The notes: generated by a model from the letters alone, not told the origin. 64,000 nucleotides of DNA from Epithemia pelagica (GCA_946965045.2 OX337240.1:186001-250000); one strand, 5' to 3'; counted from the stretch's first letter, positions 48,646-59,338 are shown. Translations and numbers: made by a program.

Positions 48646-48878
48646 ATATTGGGGCTTGCCATTTACCAGTATCCAGGTGGTTGTCGCCTGGTTTTTCCCA
48701 ATAGAGGAGATTGAGTACTTTCTCCATGTTCCATTTCCATAATACAAAAAATGAGGTCATCGAGTCCATCCGGTGACCTTCGCTGGTGAACGAAAACCTC
48801 CGACTGGGAGTGCAAAGAGTAGTCTTGTGTCGGAGGTCGGAGGAATGCCGGCTGCACCGTACAATAGATATACGAGTA

Positions 48879-48925
48879 TGACTGGGTGGGGGTTGGTGGG
48901 GGTTGGGGGTTGTGGTTGGGGTCAA
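48879..48925 (+). promoter_or_regulatory. G-rich tract with quadruplex potential, upstream of H2
   Basis: It is the same tract as in copy 1, slightly shorter and with one G-run interrupted (GGGGGTTGTGGTTGGGG). At least four G-runs remain. Confidence 0.5.
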
Positions 48926-49167
48926 TACCGTGCAACTAATATACTCGTAGTGCGACTGCTTGGGGCAGGATTTTGTGTTGGGGAAAAGAAGGAAGATAGA
49001 GGTGCAATTGTTCCAATCCAAAGTGGATCTTTCCACCAACCAAGAGAAAAGATAGAGAGAGACGAGGACAACGACGAGCGTTGTGGAGTGAGCGCGAGAA
49101 GCACAACACAGTCTTTCCAAGAAGCAGAAGAAGCACAAGAGGAAGCAAGAGAAGAAGAAGAACAAGC

Positions 49168-52100
49168 ATGTTGGTCGAACCGTCGGCTCGAATGGCCGTC
49201 ACGGCCACAACGACAACGACGATAGCCGCGGCTGCTGCGTCTCCTTGCAACCAGAAGAACACCACCACTACTGCCGCTTCCTGGTTGGCCTGGCGAGTGT
49301 TGGATGTCGTCGTGTGGGGGACGTTTGTGACGGTGGCCATCACATCGTGGATGCATCATGTGGCCACACAGTATTGGGAACCGCAATTGCGGGCCGCCTG
49401 GTGGACCAAAGATCGACAAGCGTACGAATCCACCTATTATCCCCGTTCCTGTACGGCCGCCGAAATTTCCACACAGAATCCGGCCGACTTGTTCTTGCCG
49501 CCGCCCCTGCCGACAAGAACGACTGGCCGTTGTTCCATGGATCCTCACGGCTCCTATTATTATCACCATCAATTGCAACATGGCTTTAGTATGGTTCGAT
49601 CGACAATCTCCGAAAACACCATGCGAGGCTTGCGCAATCATGTGTTACAACGCAATCAAGAGATTGGCAAAACCTACTCTGTCTTGGAAAACGAGCATCG
49701 GTACAGTTTTGGATTGGATACGACCGTGCCCATTGTCGCACAAGCCGTCATGGAATTGACCAATCACCCGCAATTGACGTACGTATAGAGAGTGTCAAGT
49801 GTTGTGTTGTATTGTGTTGTGTTGTGCAATCTGTGCGCAAGGGGTGATGTCGTCCTGCTTGTCTGGAGAGAGCGCCGAGAATGTGCCGTTGGGGGTTCTG
49901 TTGTTTTGCCTGACAACAATGACCAAAGACTCTTACTTTCCTTGTTGCACTTTCTTGCTACTGGTCTTGTGTATGGTTGTGCGCATGTCTTTCTTTGTTG
50001 GTTTTGTCGTTTCTCGATTCTCTGTGTCGTTCTTGTAGGGAATTGGTACGTCAAGTCATGGGACCGGATCCTGCCCTGGTGGAATTGACGGCCATTACAG
50101 CCACATACGGTGCCACGGATCAAGAGTATCACAAAGATGTCAGTCCCGAGACCTCCGCCTTGCAATATGGACGAGCTTTTAATCCCTTGTGGAGTATTTT
50201 TGTCCAATTGCAAAATACGACCGCCGTCATGGGTGCCACGGGCGTTTGTCCCGGCTTGCACTATTGCAGTCGCGGCGATCATCAAAGCCTGTGCGAAACA
50301 CACGGCTATCCAATGGTGGATCCCACGACCGGCTATTGGCGTGCCGGTGATGCCTTGCTCATGAGTATGAATTCCTTTCATCGCGGACCGGCCCACAACG
50401 ATCCCAACGGAGTGGATCGGGTCATGCTGATCTTGACCTTCACACCGCAACCTCGATACCATCACCCCGAATCGCGACAAATTTCCCAAGGCTCCACCAT
50501 GTGCCTGTGACATGATTCGTGGGTAGGTAGTATTGGATTGGTTGGTTCGACTTGGACTCTCTCTGTCTTTCTCTCAATCCCTGACCCCATGTCCGTCCAT
50601 TTTGGTTTGTTCTACTTTTATGACAGGGTCATACGTGGAAGGATTTGCAACAGGCGTCCACCTATATGCAATTTCCTTGGAATTGGTTGCGTTCCTACGG
50701 TTTGTACAATGCCAAACTCAACAAGGCTGAGTGGGGCTACGATTATTTGGCCAATTTGGCCTTTCGCATCACCAACGATGAAAATTTTTACAATGCCGAT
50801 TATTTGGAGGAAAGGCAAGAAGAAGGCAAACTCTTGCCCTTTGTACCCCAATGGTTGCATCCCAAGCACTTGACAGAAGAGGAATTGGGCCATGAATTGG
50901 CCTGGATGATTTACTTTCAAGCCACTCTGAAACGAGTCCATCAGTTTACCTCCATGTGCGCAGCCAGTGCCATGGTCCTCTATGTCCTGGTCTATACGCT
51001 CTTGGGAGGAAGTGGCACCAGTGCCAATAACAACAACAAGAACAAGAAACCGACGCGTGGATGGCAACGCGGTATTCTTCAGGTCAGTGTCATGGTCGTG
51101 GTGGTCTATTCCGGCTGGTCGGCGGCGCGTCACCATGTGGATGGTACCTTGTGGGCCCGCAACATTCGCCAACATCGCTTGTACACATCCGTCTTGAACA
51201 ATGAGGCAAACTTTACCGATATTGTCAGCAAGGGTTGGTCGACCTTTCCCACACGCTCCGATGTCTTGCTCGAGTATCGACTGGGCGGATCGCATTATTT
51301 GGGCATTGTCAAGGATTTGATTGACCAGGGACATTATGGCAATCGTCAGTTGAATCGACTCGTGGAAGCCTTTGCTGTCCACGACCGTGGTGTGGGGCGC
51401 AACCCTTCGGCCATGGTCTGGATGGTACGTGACACCGTGGCGAATTGGATATATCAGACACTGCGTCATGGGCAAGACACGGGAGAACCCGCACGATTTT
51501 TGCAACAAGGACGGGGTGGCCGATGGATGCTCCAGAGTCACACACAATCCTTGGAGTTTGTGTCGCATCGACTCGTAAGTCGTGCAATGTATCCCGTCTT
51601 GCATCGGTTGCTCCGCGAAACCATGGAACCCTTGTTGTCGGAATGGCGGTTTGGCGTGTATCGAACCACGGCCATGGCCTATCGATATGCTGTACCAACC
51701 TTACTGCAACTTCAAGAACGGCTCCGGACGACAGCCATAGAAACAGCCAATCAAGCCTCGACTCAGTATCTCCTTACCAAGCCATCGACAGAGTCGGCCC
51801 AATCGTCGTCGTCGTCGTCGTCTGCATCTGCATTGTCATCCATGGTTCGTCCCATGCCGGATCATTTGCAGGTAACCCCTGATTGTTCCGCCTTGGATAC
51901 GATGGACGAAACATCGTTTCCCACGAAAACGACCTTGACAGTTGGACAACGGCGGTTTGTCGTGCCAATGATTCCAGAACAAGAGATTGCATTGGGCAGT
52001 CGTCATGCCGTGTCACCCTCTCCGGTTTCCATGGTGGCTCGCATGTCCAACCCCTTCAAGACACCAATCCGAGAACCTTTGAGAAATGCCTGGTTGGTAT

Positions 52101-52543
52101 CCGGTTCGATTGCACAAATTCGACAAGGCGAATATTGGTACATGGGTGTGATTACCGATGTCTATGCCGATGCTTATTACCGCATGGATATCCCAACCGT
52201 TTTTAAGGAATTCGAAGTGGGCAAGGTTCGGCGCTTTTATCCACCCTCCTTGGTGGGAGAAATCATTCAAGTCCGTTTTAAAACAGCTGGCAAGGAGCAA
52301 GACCAGTGGGAGTTTGAAGATTGTGTCGTGATTGCTGCCCACTTTGATCGCACTCATCCAGACACGAAGCAGTACTATTACCGTCGAGGAACATGGTTGT
52401 ACACAGTAGAATTTGAGGATGGGGAGGTGTTGGACAAGGTTCACTTGAGTGACATTCGACGTCTCGTCTCGGTGGAAGAGCAGAATGCCGCGAAGCAAAC
52501 TCCTCCCGTCCAAGAACGAGCTCCAGCGTACAGTAAATTATAA
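49168..52543 (+). CDS. H2: membrane-anchored PhyH-like dioxygenase with Tudor-like tail, nonsense codon at the end of exon 2
   Basis: Exon 1 is 49168-49778, exon 2 is 50039-50526 and exon 3 is 50627-52543; phases match at both junctions. Unlike H1, all three exons are free of frameshifts. Features: membrane helix (VVVWGTFVTVAITSWM), dioxygenase domain with EYHKDVS and AHNDPNGVDRVMLILTF, further hydrophobic segments in exon 3 (SAMVLYVLVYTLLGG; ILQVSVMVVVVYSGW), a Ser-rich linker and a beta-rich Tudor/agenet-like end. In this copy CGA has become TGA at 50508-50510, five codons before the donor. A product stopping there would keep the complete dioxygenase domain but lose the rest. PhyH-type enzymes hydroxylate substrates using Fe(II), O2 and 2-oxoglutarate; the substrate is unknown. 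Confidence 0.7.
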
Positions 52544-53232
52544 GAATGATCTCAAGTGGTTGTATATCTCTACCTTTACAACCAGAAACACCAAACGAGA
52601 GAGTGTGTGATGGTGGGATTGCGCAAACGAAGTAGTAGTTGTTGTTGAAGTATAAAGTATAGTCGCAGAACCATGTGTATATCGCGTATAGAGCGAGCCA
52701 GTCCGTCAACGACTATCGCGTTAGACCTCAGAGACGACCCTTTGACCGACCAAGGTCCCAACAGGCCAACAAGTCGGAGAGTCAAACACCATCTATAGAG
52801 GAGAGGAAAAGCTTCTGCATTGGGAGAATCAGGAAGTCTTCGAGCGCAATAATCAATAGTCATAATGGCTTGTCATTTATCCATGGTTGTCGTCTGTTTT
52901 GTCCCAATAGGAGAGAGAGCTTCACCAGCGAAGAAGACCATACTTCTTCCAGGGCTCCGGCGGAACCAAAAAATGAGACCGCCATCCGACCCATTCATTT
53001 GAGATGTTGCCGCACGCCGCACGCCGCACGCACCCCTGGCCCCTGGGTGACGCCGACCGGCGCTCTGTCTGTCCATCGACCTCAATTGGTCGCATTAAGG
53101 TCGCATCAGAGTCATCTCAAAAACACCCCAAAGAGATATTTCGGTGCATCGTCGTCATTCGGCATGATGCAGTATGGATTGTCAAGCAAGAGAGAATAGC
53201 AACAACCGAGAAAACTACTATTGCAACCATCA
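52544..53232. other. Intergenic region between H2 and I2
   Basis: It is homologous to 41186-41853. It has extra small insertions (for example near 52572 and 52828) and no gene of its own. It probably holds the I2 promoter and leader. Confidence 0.45.
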
Positions 53233-54879
53233 ATGAGGCCCTTGCACGACAGGCAGGATGAAGGACTGCCACAATCACCCAATGATGATTCCAGTACAGC
53301 AATAGCAAGTGTGAATCTGCAAGAGCCGTTTCGACAGGTCATTCAACAGGCCTTGCAACGACGACAAGACAAGGGAACCATGAGACGTTTGCATCAGCAA
53401 AAAGAACAAACGCAAGAAAATGACATTGATGGGATATCGGCAATCTCTACCAAGAGAAATTCCACCAGAAGAAAAAGACTACAACGCATTGATTTTTCGA
53501 GCAATGATTATTTGGGCTTGGCACACAGTGAAGGACAATATCATGCGGTCGAAGCTCGATATAAGCAAGCAGTGGCAAGGCTACAACAGAACGACACTCT
53601 AGATGCTACGGCACCACCCCTTACGGGTTCCACTGGATCTCGGTTGTTATCGGGCGATTCACGAGCCGTTCACGAATTGGAAGATTCCCTCAAATCAATG
53701 CACAATTGCTCGGCGGCCTTGATTTGCAACTCAGGGTACGATGCCAATTTGTCACTCTTGTCCACCTTGCCCTGTCAAATTGTCTTGTACGATGAACTGG
53801 TACATAATTCCATTCACATGGGGTTGCGATTGTGGCAGACACAACAACAACAGCAACAACCGGCTTCTAAACAAGAAGGAGGAGGAGAATCCTCACCCCC
53901 AAAGTGGTCGCAATCCTTTCATCACAATAGCGTTTCAGATTTACGCGCCAAACTGGAACGCATTCGCCAGCAAGAAGAGGAGGATGGCAACAAGCAACAA
54001 CCGAGAACGACGACGATTATCATTGTGGTGGAAAGTGTGTATAGTATGGATGGCGATGTCGCTCCCTTGGCGGAATTTCTTGAAGTCGCACAAGAGTATC
54101 AGACCATGATGGTCGTTGACGAAGCCCATGGATTGGGAGTCTTTGGACGATCCGCACCATCCATCAAGGCAACAACCACCACCACTCAACGAAAGGAGGT
54201 GCCCATTCGGGGGACAGGCGTCTTGGCCGCCTTGAATTTGGAACGTCATCCAGCCTTGCTCGCCAGTGTCTTTACCTTTGGCAAGGCCGCCGGGTGTCAT
54301 GGAGCAGTCTTGTGTGCGACTCATGACACAAAGCTCAAGGAATATTGGATCAATTTTGCCTATCCCCTCATTTATTCCACGGCCCTACCCTTGCACAGTC
54401 TGGTGACGATTCAAGTCGCCTATGAAACCATGACCACAACAGAGTCTCGCAATGTATCACTTCAAGAACAATTGCAAGACAAAATTACCATGTTTCGATC
54501 ACTCTTGATTCCCATCTTGGAGGACCAAGAACAAGAGGGCGCTCAGTCGTCGTTGTTACCCAAAAAAAAGTCCCAATCACAGCCACCAGCAAAGGAACGA
54601 CTCGTGTGGTTGCAACCGTCCAATAGTCCTATTCAAGCCTTGAGGATTGCGGGTGGAGCGACGGCCTGTACCAGCTTTTGTCAACGCGTCGCACGGCAGT
54701 CGCAAGGCCACATTCAATTGTTTCCCATTAAAGCTCCGACCGTTCCAGCGGGACAAGAACGCATTCGAATCGTCCTCCATGTACACAATACGACGGCTCA
54801 AATCCAATGGTTGGTTCAAGTGTTGCAAACAGCCATTCGACAAGAATATCAGCAACGACAACAGCGATCCAAACTGTAG
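53233..54879 (+). CDS. I2: AONS/KBL-like PLP-dependent enzyme, second copy
   Basis: This 548-residue frame from the ATG at 53233 is nearly identical to I1. All motifs are kept: IDFSSNDYLGLAHSEGQ, TGSTGSRLLSGDSRAVHELE, VVDEAHGLGVFGRSAPS and the lysine in FTFGKAAGCHGAVLC. Most differences from I1 lie in the N-terminal extension (QENDIDGISAIS versus a different acidic stretch) and in the linker near residue 450, with only scattered conservative changes in the core. That suggests both copies are still constrained. It is followed closely by the convergent kinase-like gene J2. It is predicted to be a pyridoxal-phosphate enzyme condensing an amino acid and an acyl-CoA. Confidence 0.85.
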   Translation: MRPLHDRQDEGLPQSPNDDSSTAIASVNLQEPFRQVIQQALQRRQDKGTMRRLHQQKEQTQENDIDGISAISTKRNSTRRKRLQRIDFSSNDYLGLAHSEGQYHAVEARYKQAVARLQQNDTLDATAPPLTGSTGSRLLSGDSRAVHELEDSLKSMHNCSAALICNSGYDANLSLLSTLPCQIVLYDELVHNSIHMGLRLWQTQQQQQQPASKQEGGGESSPPKWSQSFHHNSVSDLRAKLERIRQQEEEDGNKQQPRTTTIIIVVESVYSMDGDVAPLAEFLEVAQEYQTMMVVDEAHGLGVFGRSAPSIKATTTTTQRKEVPIRGTGVLAALNLERHPALLASVFTFGKAAGCHGAVLCATHDTKLKEYWINFAYPLIYSTALPLHSLVTIQVAYETMTTTESRNVSLQEQLQDKITMFRSLLIPILEDQEQEGAQSSLLPKKKSQSQPPAKERLVWLQPSNSPIQALRIAGGATACTSFCQRVARQSQGHIQLFPIKAPTVPAGQERIRIVLHVHNTTAQIQWLVQVLQTAIRQEYQQRQQRSKL

Positions 54880-55097
54880 TCCGTCACGATGCAACAAGAC
54901 ATGCTGTTGATATCAATTTCGATCTCTTCTTTTTGCAGGATCGGACTCATCTCTGCGGACGACATTCCTCGAGATTGGAACCGATTCGCTAGCTATCGCT
55001 TCCGATTTCCTCTTCCTAGTAAAAGCGTATCGATGGCTTTCGGGTCTTGTCCAACACTCCGTATAACTTTGTCGGTGTTATCGTATCTTCAAGAGAT

Positions 55098-57010
55098 TTA
55101 GCTGTGGATCCCCCATTCCTCCAGCTTTCCAGGAAGAAGACGTCGGATCCTTTCCTTGAGAAAAGTCTCCACTTGTCGTGCGGACGCCCGTTTCTGGGGA
55201 TCCTGTTCATGGCACATGTGCATGGCCTCGACTGGTCAATCACACAGAAACGAGAGTAGGAAGAAAAAAAAAACACAAGTCAGCAGCGGTCGAAGCAAAT
55301 GGTGGTCCCACAGCATCCACAAGTGTCATTTCACCTACTGAGAGCCACAACGATTGGGTCTGTGCTTTGCGAGATTCGGGAAGGAAGTTCCGGTCGTTGA
55401 CCGTTCAGTACCATCTTTCCGACCTCATGATGGTCTTTCACGTTCTCAAATTGTCGTTGGCGAGTCAGAAGTATGTAGAAAAGGTTTCCAAGGGCATATA
55501 CATCAACCTATAGAGTATGGCATGTGGTTCAGTAACAAAAGAATCCAGATATACCGTGTAGGGGAATACCAGTGAGACTCACCTTCTCTGTCTCTGGCAA
55601 GTAGCCATATTCTTCCGGCGATCGATCAATTCCACCATTCAAGGAATAGGTAAATGGACAAATCTCTTGTGTTTCTGGATTCCAACGAAGAAACTGACCA
55701 CGATTGAAATCATTGAGCTTGACTCTTCCATCGTCCACAACAACAAATTGGGAGGTTGCCAAATCGGTGTGAACGACCGATGCTCGTCCCTCCTTGTCAA
55801 TGTTGTGAAGTGCCGACACTCCCAAGGTTGCTTGAATAGCTGGAAATCATGACAATGATTCAGATTGATTTCTGAGAGTGCTGTCACTGGTGAAAACGTA
55901 CGTACCGTATCGCACAAAGTCTGTAGGGATTGTTGTTGTTGACTTTGTTTCGTTCACTGTCCTCTTTTTGTTGGAGAAAATAATGTCATCCATGGAACCC
56001 TGGGAGGCAAACTCATAGATTCCAGACGAAGCACAAAAGACGTAAATGTCCAATATCCAAGGTGACACTGTCAAGTGTTCCATGATCATGGCGTCGAGGC
56101 GATTTCGATCCAAGTTCCGCGGTGAAAACATGTGTTTGGCTCGTTGTGTCTTGAGAACAACCTGTTCCACAACAGTGTTGTTTTCATGGTCATTATTGGC
56201 GGCATGGGAATGGAACTGTACGCTCCACACATCGCGTCGATATCCATGATTGATCATAGACATGGATAAGATACCGAGATGGAAGGGTGACGAACCTACA
56301 CTCATGCCCAGTTCATGGATCGCATTGCAATTCGGTTTGGAATCGAGTTGCCAAGGATATTGAAATTTGCAGGATTCAGTTTCCGGAAATGATACGGACT
56401 GATCCTCATAGTCTTTTGAATTTTCCAGCAGTTGTTGCTTTGTCACACTTGTCATGGGTCGTACCAGTCTATGGTTTGATAAGTCGTTCTCGACTTGTGG
56501 TGGTGGTGGCGAGTATGGAAGACTGTCTGGAGTGGACACTATTTGAATCACCCTTGGAAATACCCGTGATGGTTTTGGTGGGGAATGAACCTTTCTTGCG
56601 AGCGTACTATTTGTCGGACGTTCTATTGGCAATCGAAGCATCTGGGGCTGTTGTTGTTGTTGTTGTTGTTGTTGTGAGGTTTGTGGTGGTTTCGACCTGG
56701 TAGAAGAGTGCCTCCATAGAAGAAGAAGCATAATGGAAACGACCATGACAGTCACAGCTATACCTAAGGAACTAGACTTGAGGTAATAGCGTCCCCGGTG
56801 CCTCGCAATCTTGGCCTGTTTCTCATCCTCCTCCTGCTGCTGTCGTTCAATGCTTGCGGGTATTCGCCCGATCCGTTTCTTGCCGTTGTGGCGGTGTTTC
56901 GTCCATGATAACTCAGGAAAGGCTCTCTGTGAATCGCTTGTTGTTCCGAGTCTCTTGACGACGGTTCGATTGTCGGAGCCTTTGTTCTTGTTGTTCGATT
57001 CCATGAGCAT
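55098..57010 (-). CDS. J2: membrane-anchored kinase-like protein, second copy
   Basis: It has the same four-exon structure as J1, with the ATG at 57008-57010 and the stop at 55098. The last acceptor is canonical here (GATTGACCAG before TCGAGGCCATG), so the full C-lobe can be joined. Domain order: basic N-terminus, one membrane helix (LGIAVTVMVVSIMLLLLW), poly-Gln (longer than in J1), stalk, kinase-like domain with VVLKTQ, HTDLATSQF, LNDFNRG, VDVYALGNLFYILL and MCHEQDPQKRAS. The Asn-to-Gln change in the catalytic loop and DFN instead of DFG are shared with J1, so they are ancestral to the duplication. A single-pass receptor-like or membrane-tethered pseudokinase is the likely nature. The intact splice sites suggest that J2 is the functional copy. 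Confidence 0.78.
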
Positions 57011-57254
57011 CCACTCTTCTGGCTATTCAACATTCAACAATCTGGGTGTTCCGTTCTGCAGGTTGCATCGGAAGTTCCGCCTAGATAGCAGATGGGGACA
57101 GAACGCACAAAGAACGACTCATCGCCATCGTCAGAGAGATGTCTCTACATGTACTGTGGACTGGGGGGTAGCTTGTCGTTCCGTCTGCATGTCGACCAAA
57201 CTGATCGCTCTATAGTCGCACTACCGTCATATAAAAATCTGGAAAGCTCTACTC

Positions 57255-57651
57255 TGATGATTGCAATGATATGACCACCACCAAGACGAGTCTAGTGCCC
57301 AACGTCACGTTATAGGAGTATATCATGCCAAGTGTGCAATTGTTTCATTCGTCCTCGTGATATGGGCAGTCTCAAAGGAAAAGAGCCTATGCGGTATGGA
57401 GCGCTCCAGAATCGGTGTTTTGTTGTGGTTGATAAGACTGCTTCGTCCCGTAAAAAGCAATCGAATCGATTGTTCTATCGATTGAATCGATAGAACATGT
57501 TTCTATGTTTATTCCAAGTTCGAGGCACCTCATTGCTTCGACGCAGCGAAACCAACCAAATTCTACTACCTAGTATCGATGCAACTACCTAGAACTCATT
57601 TTCCACTACTTGCGTCTCGTGGGACGGGTTCAACAGAGTTTCCAGTTTCTC
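57255..57651. other. Noncoding region after the second duplicon
   Basis: No gene is seen. It contains the near-perfect palindrome at 57471-57497 and the 3' flank of gene L. Confidence 0.5.
57471..57497. repeat. 27-bp palindrome with one central base
   Basis: TGTTCTATCGATT at 57471-57483 and AATCGATAGAACA at 57485-57497 are perfect reverse complements around a single G. ATCGATT also occurs just before it. It could be a protein-binding site or a cruciform-prone sequence. Confidence 0.8.
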
Positions 57652-58785
57652 TTAGTACTCTTCAGTTTCGAGAAGAACCTGGCAGCTTTTGATACATATG
57701 CTTCGAACCTCCATATCAGTACATGGTTCACCATCTTCTTCTTCTTTCAGCCACTCGGAGCATTGCAATGGTGTGTCATCCTGTAGCACAAAGGGACGGC
57801 GACCCTTGTCATTGTTGAGACTGACTGTGTGGTCATTTCTCTTCCAATGACGTTCCATTTGGGACAAGTAGTATGGCATGTACGAGGGAGGAAAGGAGGC
57901 CGTATCCTCATCCAAGTATTCCGCCGTATCCTCATTAATGTCCGCAATGTACGTACTCACCGCCATTCGGAATTGTCGTTCGGGACGGTAGTTTGCCTTG
58001 CCCGTTCCATGGGGTGAAATGGCGCCCAAGACGACTCCTTGATCGTATCGAAACTCTATGCCCACGTCGTGCCACGTTTCACGATCGGCCACTTGAAGCA
58101 TGCCACCCGAGGTTGGAATGACAATGGGGAAGAGTACATTGTAAAAGCTTCCGTCCAAATCGTCGTTATCGATATGTATGTTGGTTCCATTGAATTAAGA
58201 TATCGCAATAAAAGACGATCGGATGAGCGACAAGCTTTGGCTACCATATGCTTCACCCAAGGTTTCCAAAATCGTGTCAAAGCCAGCCTTGCGAAAGAAA
58301 CTCAACATGACTTCAAAGGTCCATTCATCCCCTGGATCAATCCAAATCATGTCTCCTTCTGAATTCAAGTTGTTGGAGGTTCGAACGATCCACGTAGTTC
58401 CATCTTTCAATTGAATGAGACCTTCTTCGGTCTCGGTAATGGGCCTCGAATAGAGCAATTGGTCCACCACTCGCACGAGGCCGGATTCTTGGACATAGTC
58501 TTGAAAGACGTGGGCCAGTTCGGGTGGCAAACCAATGAGCGAGGTTTCCTGGTCCACAAGTTGCTGCGTATCGCGTCGCACCAATGGCACAATCTCACCA
58601 GGGGCCAACTCTTTGGGAGGTTCTTCCTCGGCCGAAAAGAGGTGCAACAACGACGAGGAATGTTCTTCTTCGGTCAAGTCTTGTTGTGCAGCTGCTGCTT
58701 TCACCAGATCGTTTCGAGTAATGGTATGGTATCCCCAGGACCGACCGAACAGGTACGCAATCAGAAAGGATCGGCAAGACACCAT
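57652..58785 (-). pseudogene. L: probable Fe(II)/2-oxoglutarate dioxygenase-fold protein, interrupted by TAA
   Basis: The ATG at 58783-58785 starts a 196-residue frame with a weak signal or anchor (MVSCRSFLIAYLFGRSWGY) that stops at TAA 58195-58197. The same frame continues without shift to 57652. Just after the stop comes NIHIDNDD (HxD at 58168-58176), then SFYNVLFPIVIPTSGG, GVVLGAISPHGTGKANY and RQFRMAVSTYIADI. This gives HxD, a distal His and an Arg in dioxygenase order. The interruption therefore removes the whole catalytic half. No GT-AG pair around the TAA gives a sensible intron. The product would be ~377 residues if read through. The C-terminus ends with a Cys-containing tail (CSEWLKEEEDGEPC). 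Other readings: a sequencing error at the TAA, or a truncated protein. Confidence 0.5.
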
Positions 58786-59312
58786 CTTATTCCTCCCGAT
58801 CTGTGAAGATTGTGAGCAGCTTTGGTTTCGCTGAACAGGCCCATTAAATAATGCGCAATGACCACGTGACTGGCATGCGCGGACAACTCGGAGTCATTCA
58901 CGCCGGGCGAGGCTTCAATTTCCACAGAGGTGCAAAGGACACTCAAACCACCCGACAAAAAACAAAAAAGACACACACAACACACAAGTCGTTCTTTCGA
59001 GTTGGGCGACAGTGTCTTGTTGGATCACATGTCCGTATACATGCCTTGTTTGGGGCTGGTCCATGGCTGGAGAAAATAATAATAAAACTTTATCGGTAGG
59101 ACTCGGGGAAACGCATCAGGTCCTCCTCATCACAATGCACAACAGTCTCACCAAGGAAAAAGGCCAGTAGCTTTGGATCCAACAAGAAAATCAGCCTCTT
59201 TCGACAAAAAGAAGCACAAAAGGAACGACTCCAGGTGCCGGAGCAACAGGAATCCATCGAAAACTGCTCCTTCACCATCCAGGTAGTAGTAGTACCAATC
59301 GAATGATTTCAA

Positions 59313-59338
59313 AACAACAACAACAACAACAACAACAA
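59313..59338 (+). repeat. (CAA)n microsatellite
   Basis: About eight perfect CAA units. Confidence 0.9.

Larger units (their letters stand above)
45875..48875. other. 3-kb spacer between the two duplicated blocks
   Basis: It contains the small secreted-protein gene K, a 23-bp tandem pair (CCACAAATGGGTCAAGTAAG, near 46559-46604) and the 1.38-kb inverted-repeat element. Otherwise it holds no convincing gene. None of it is present elsewhere in the window. Confidence 0.5.
48876..57254 (+). repeat. Segmental duplication, copy 2
   Basis: It is the partner of 37510-45874, in direct orientation and about 8379 bp long. It carries H2, I2 and J2 in the same order. The distance between equivalent points is about 11.37 kb, so the duplicated unit may originally have included the 3-kb spacer, with the outer partner since lost. 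Confidence 0.92.

Noticed and set aside
48533-49641. Minus-strand frames across the second H promoter and exon 1
   Set aside because: They are shadows of the plus-strand gene; the same frames occur in copy 1 and diverge as noncoding sequence.
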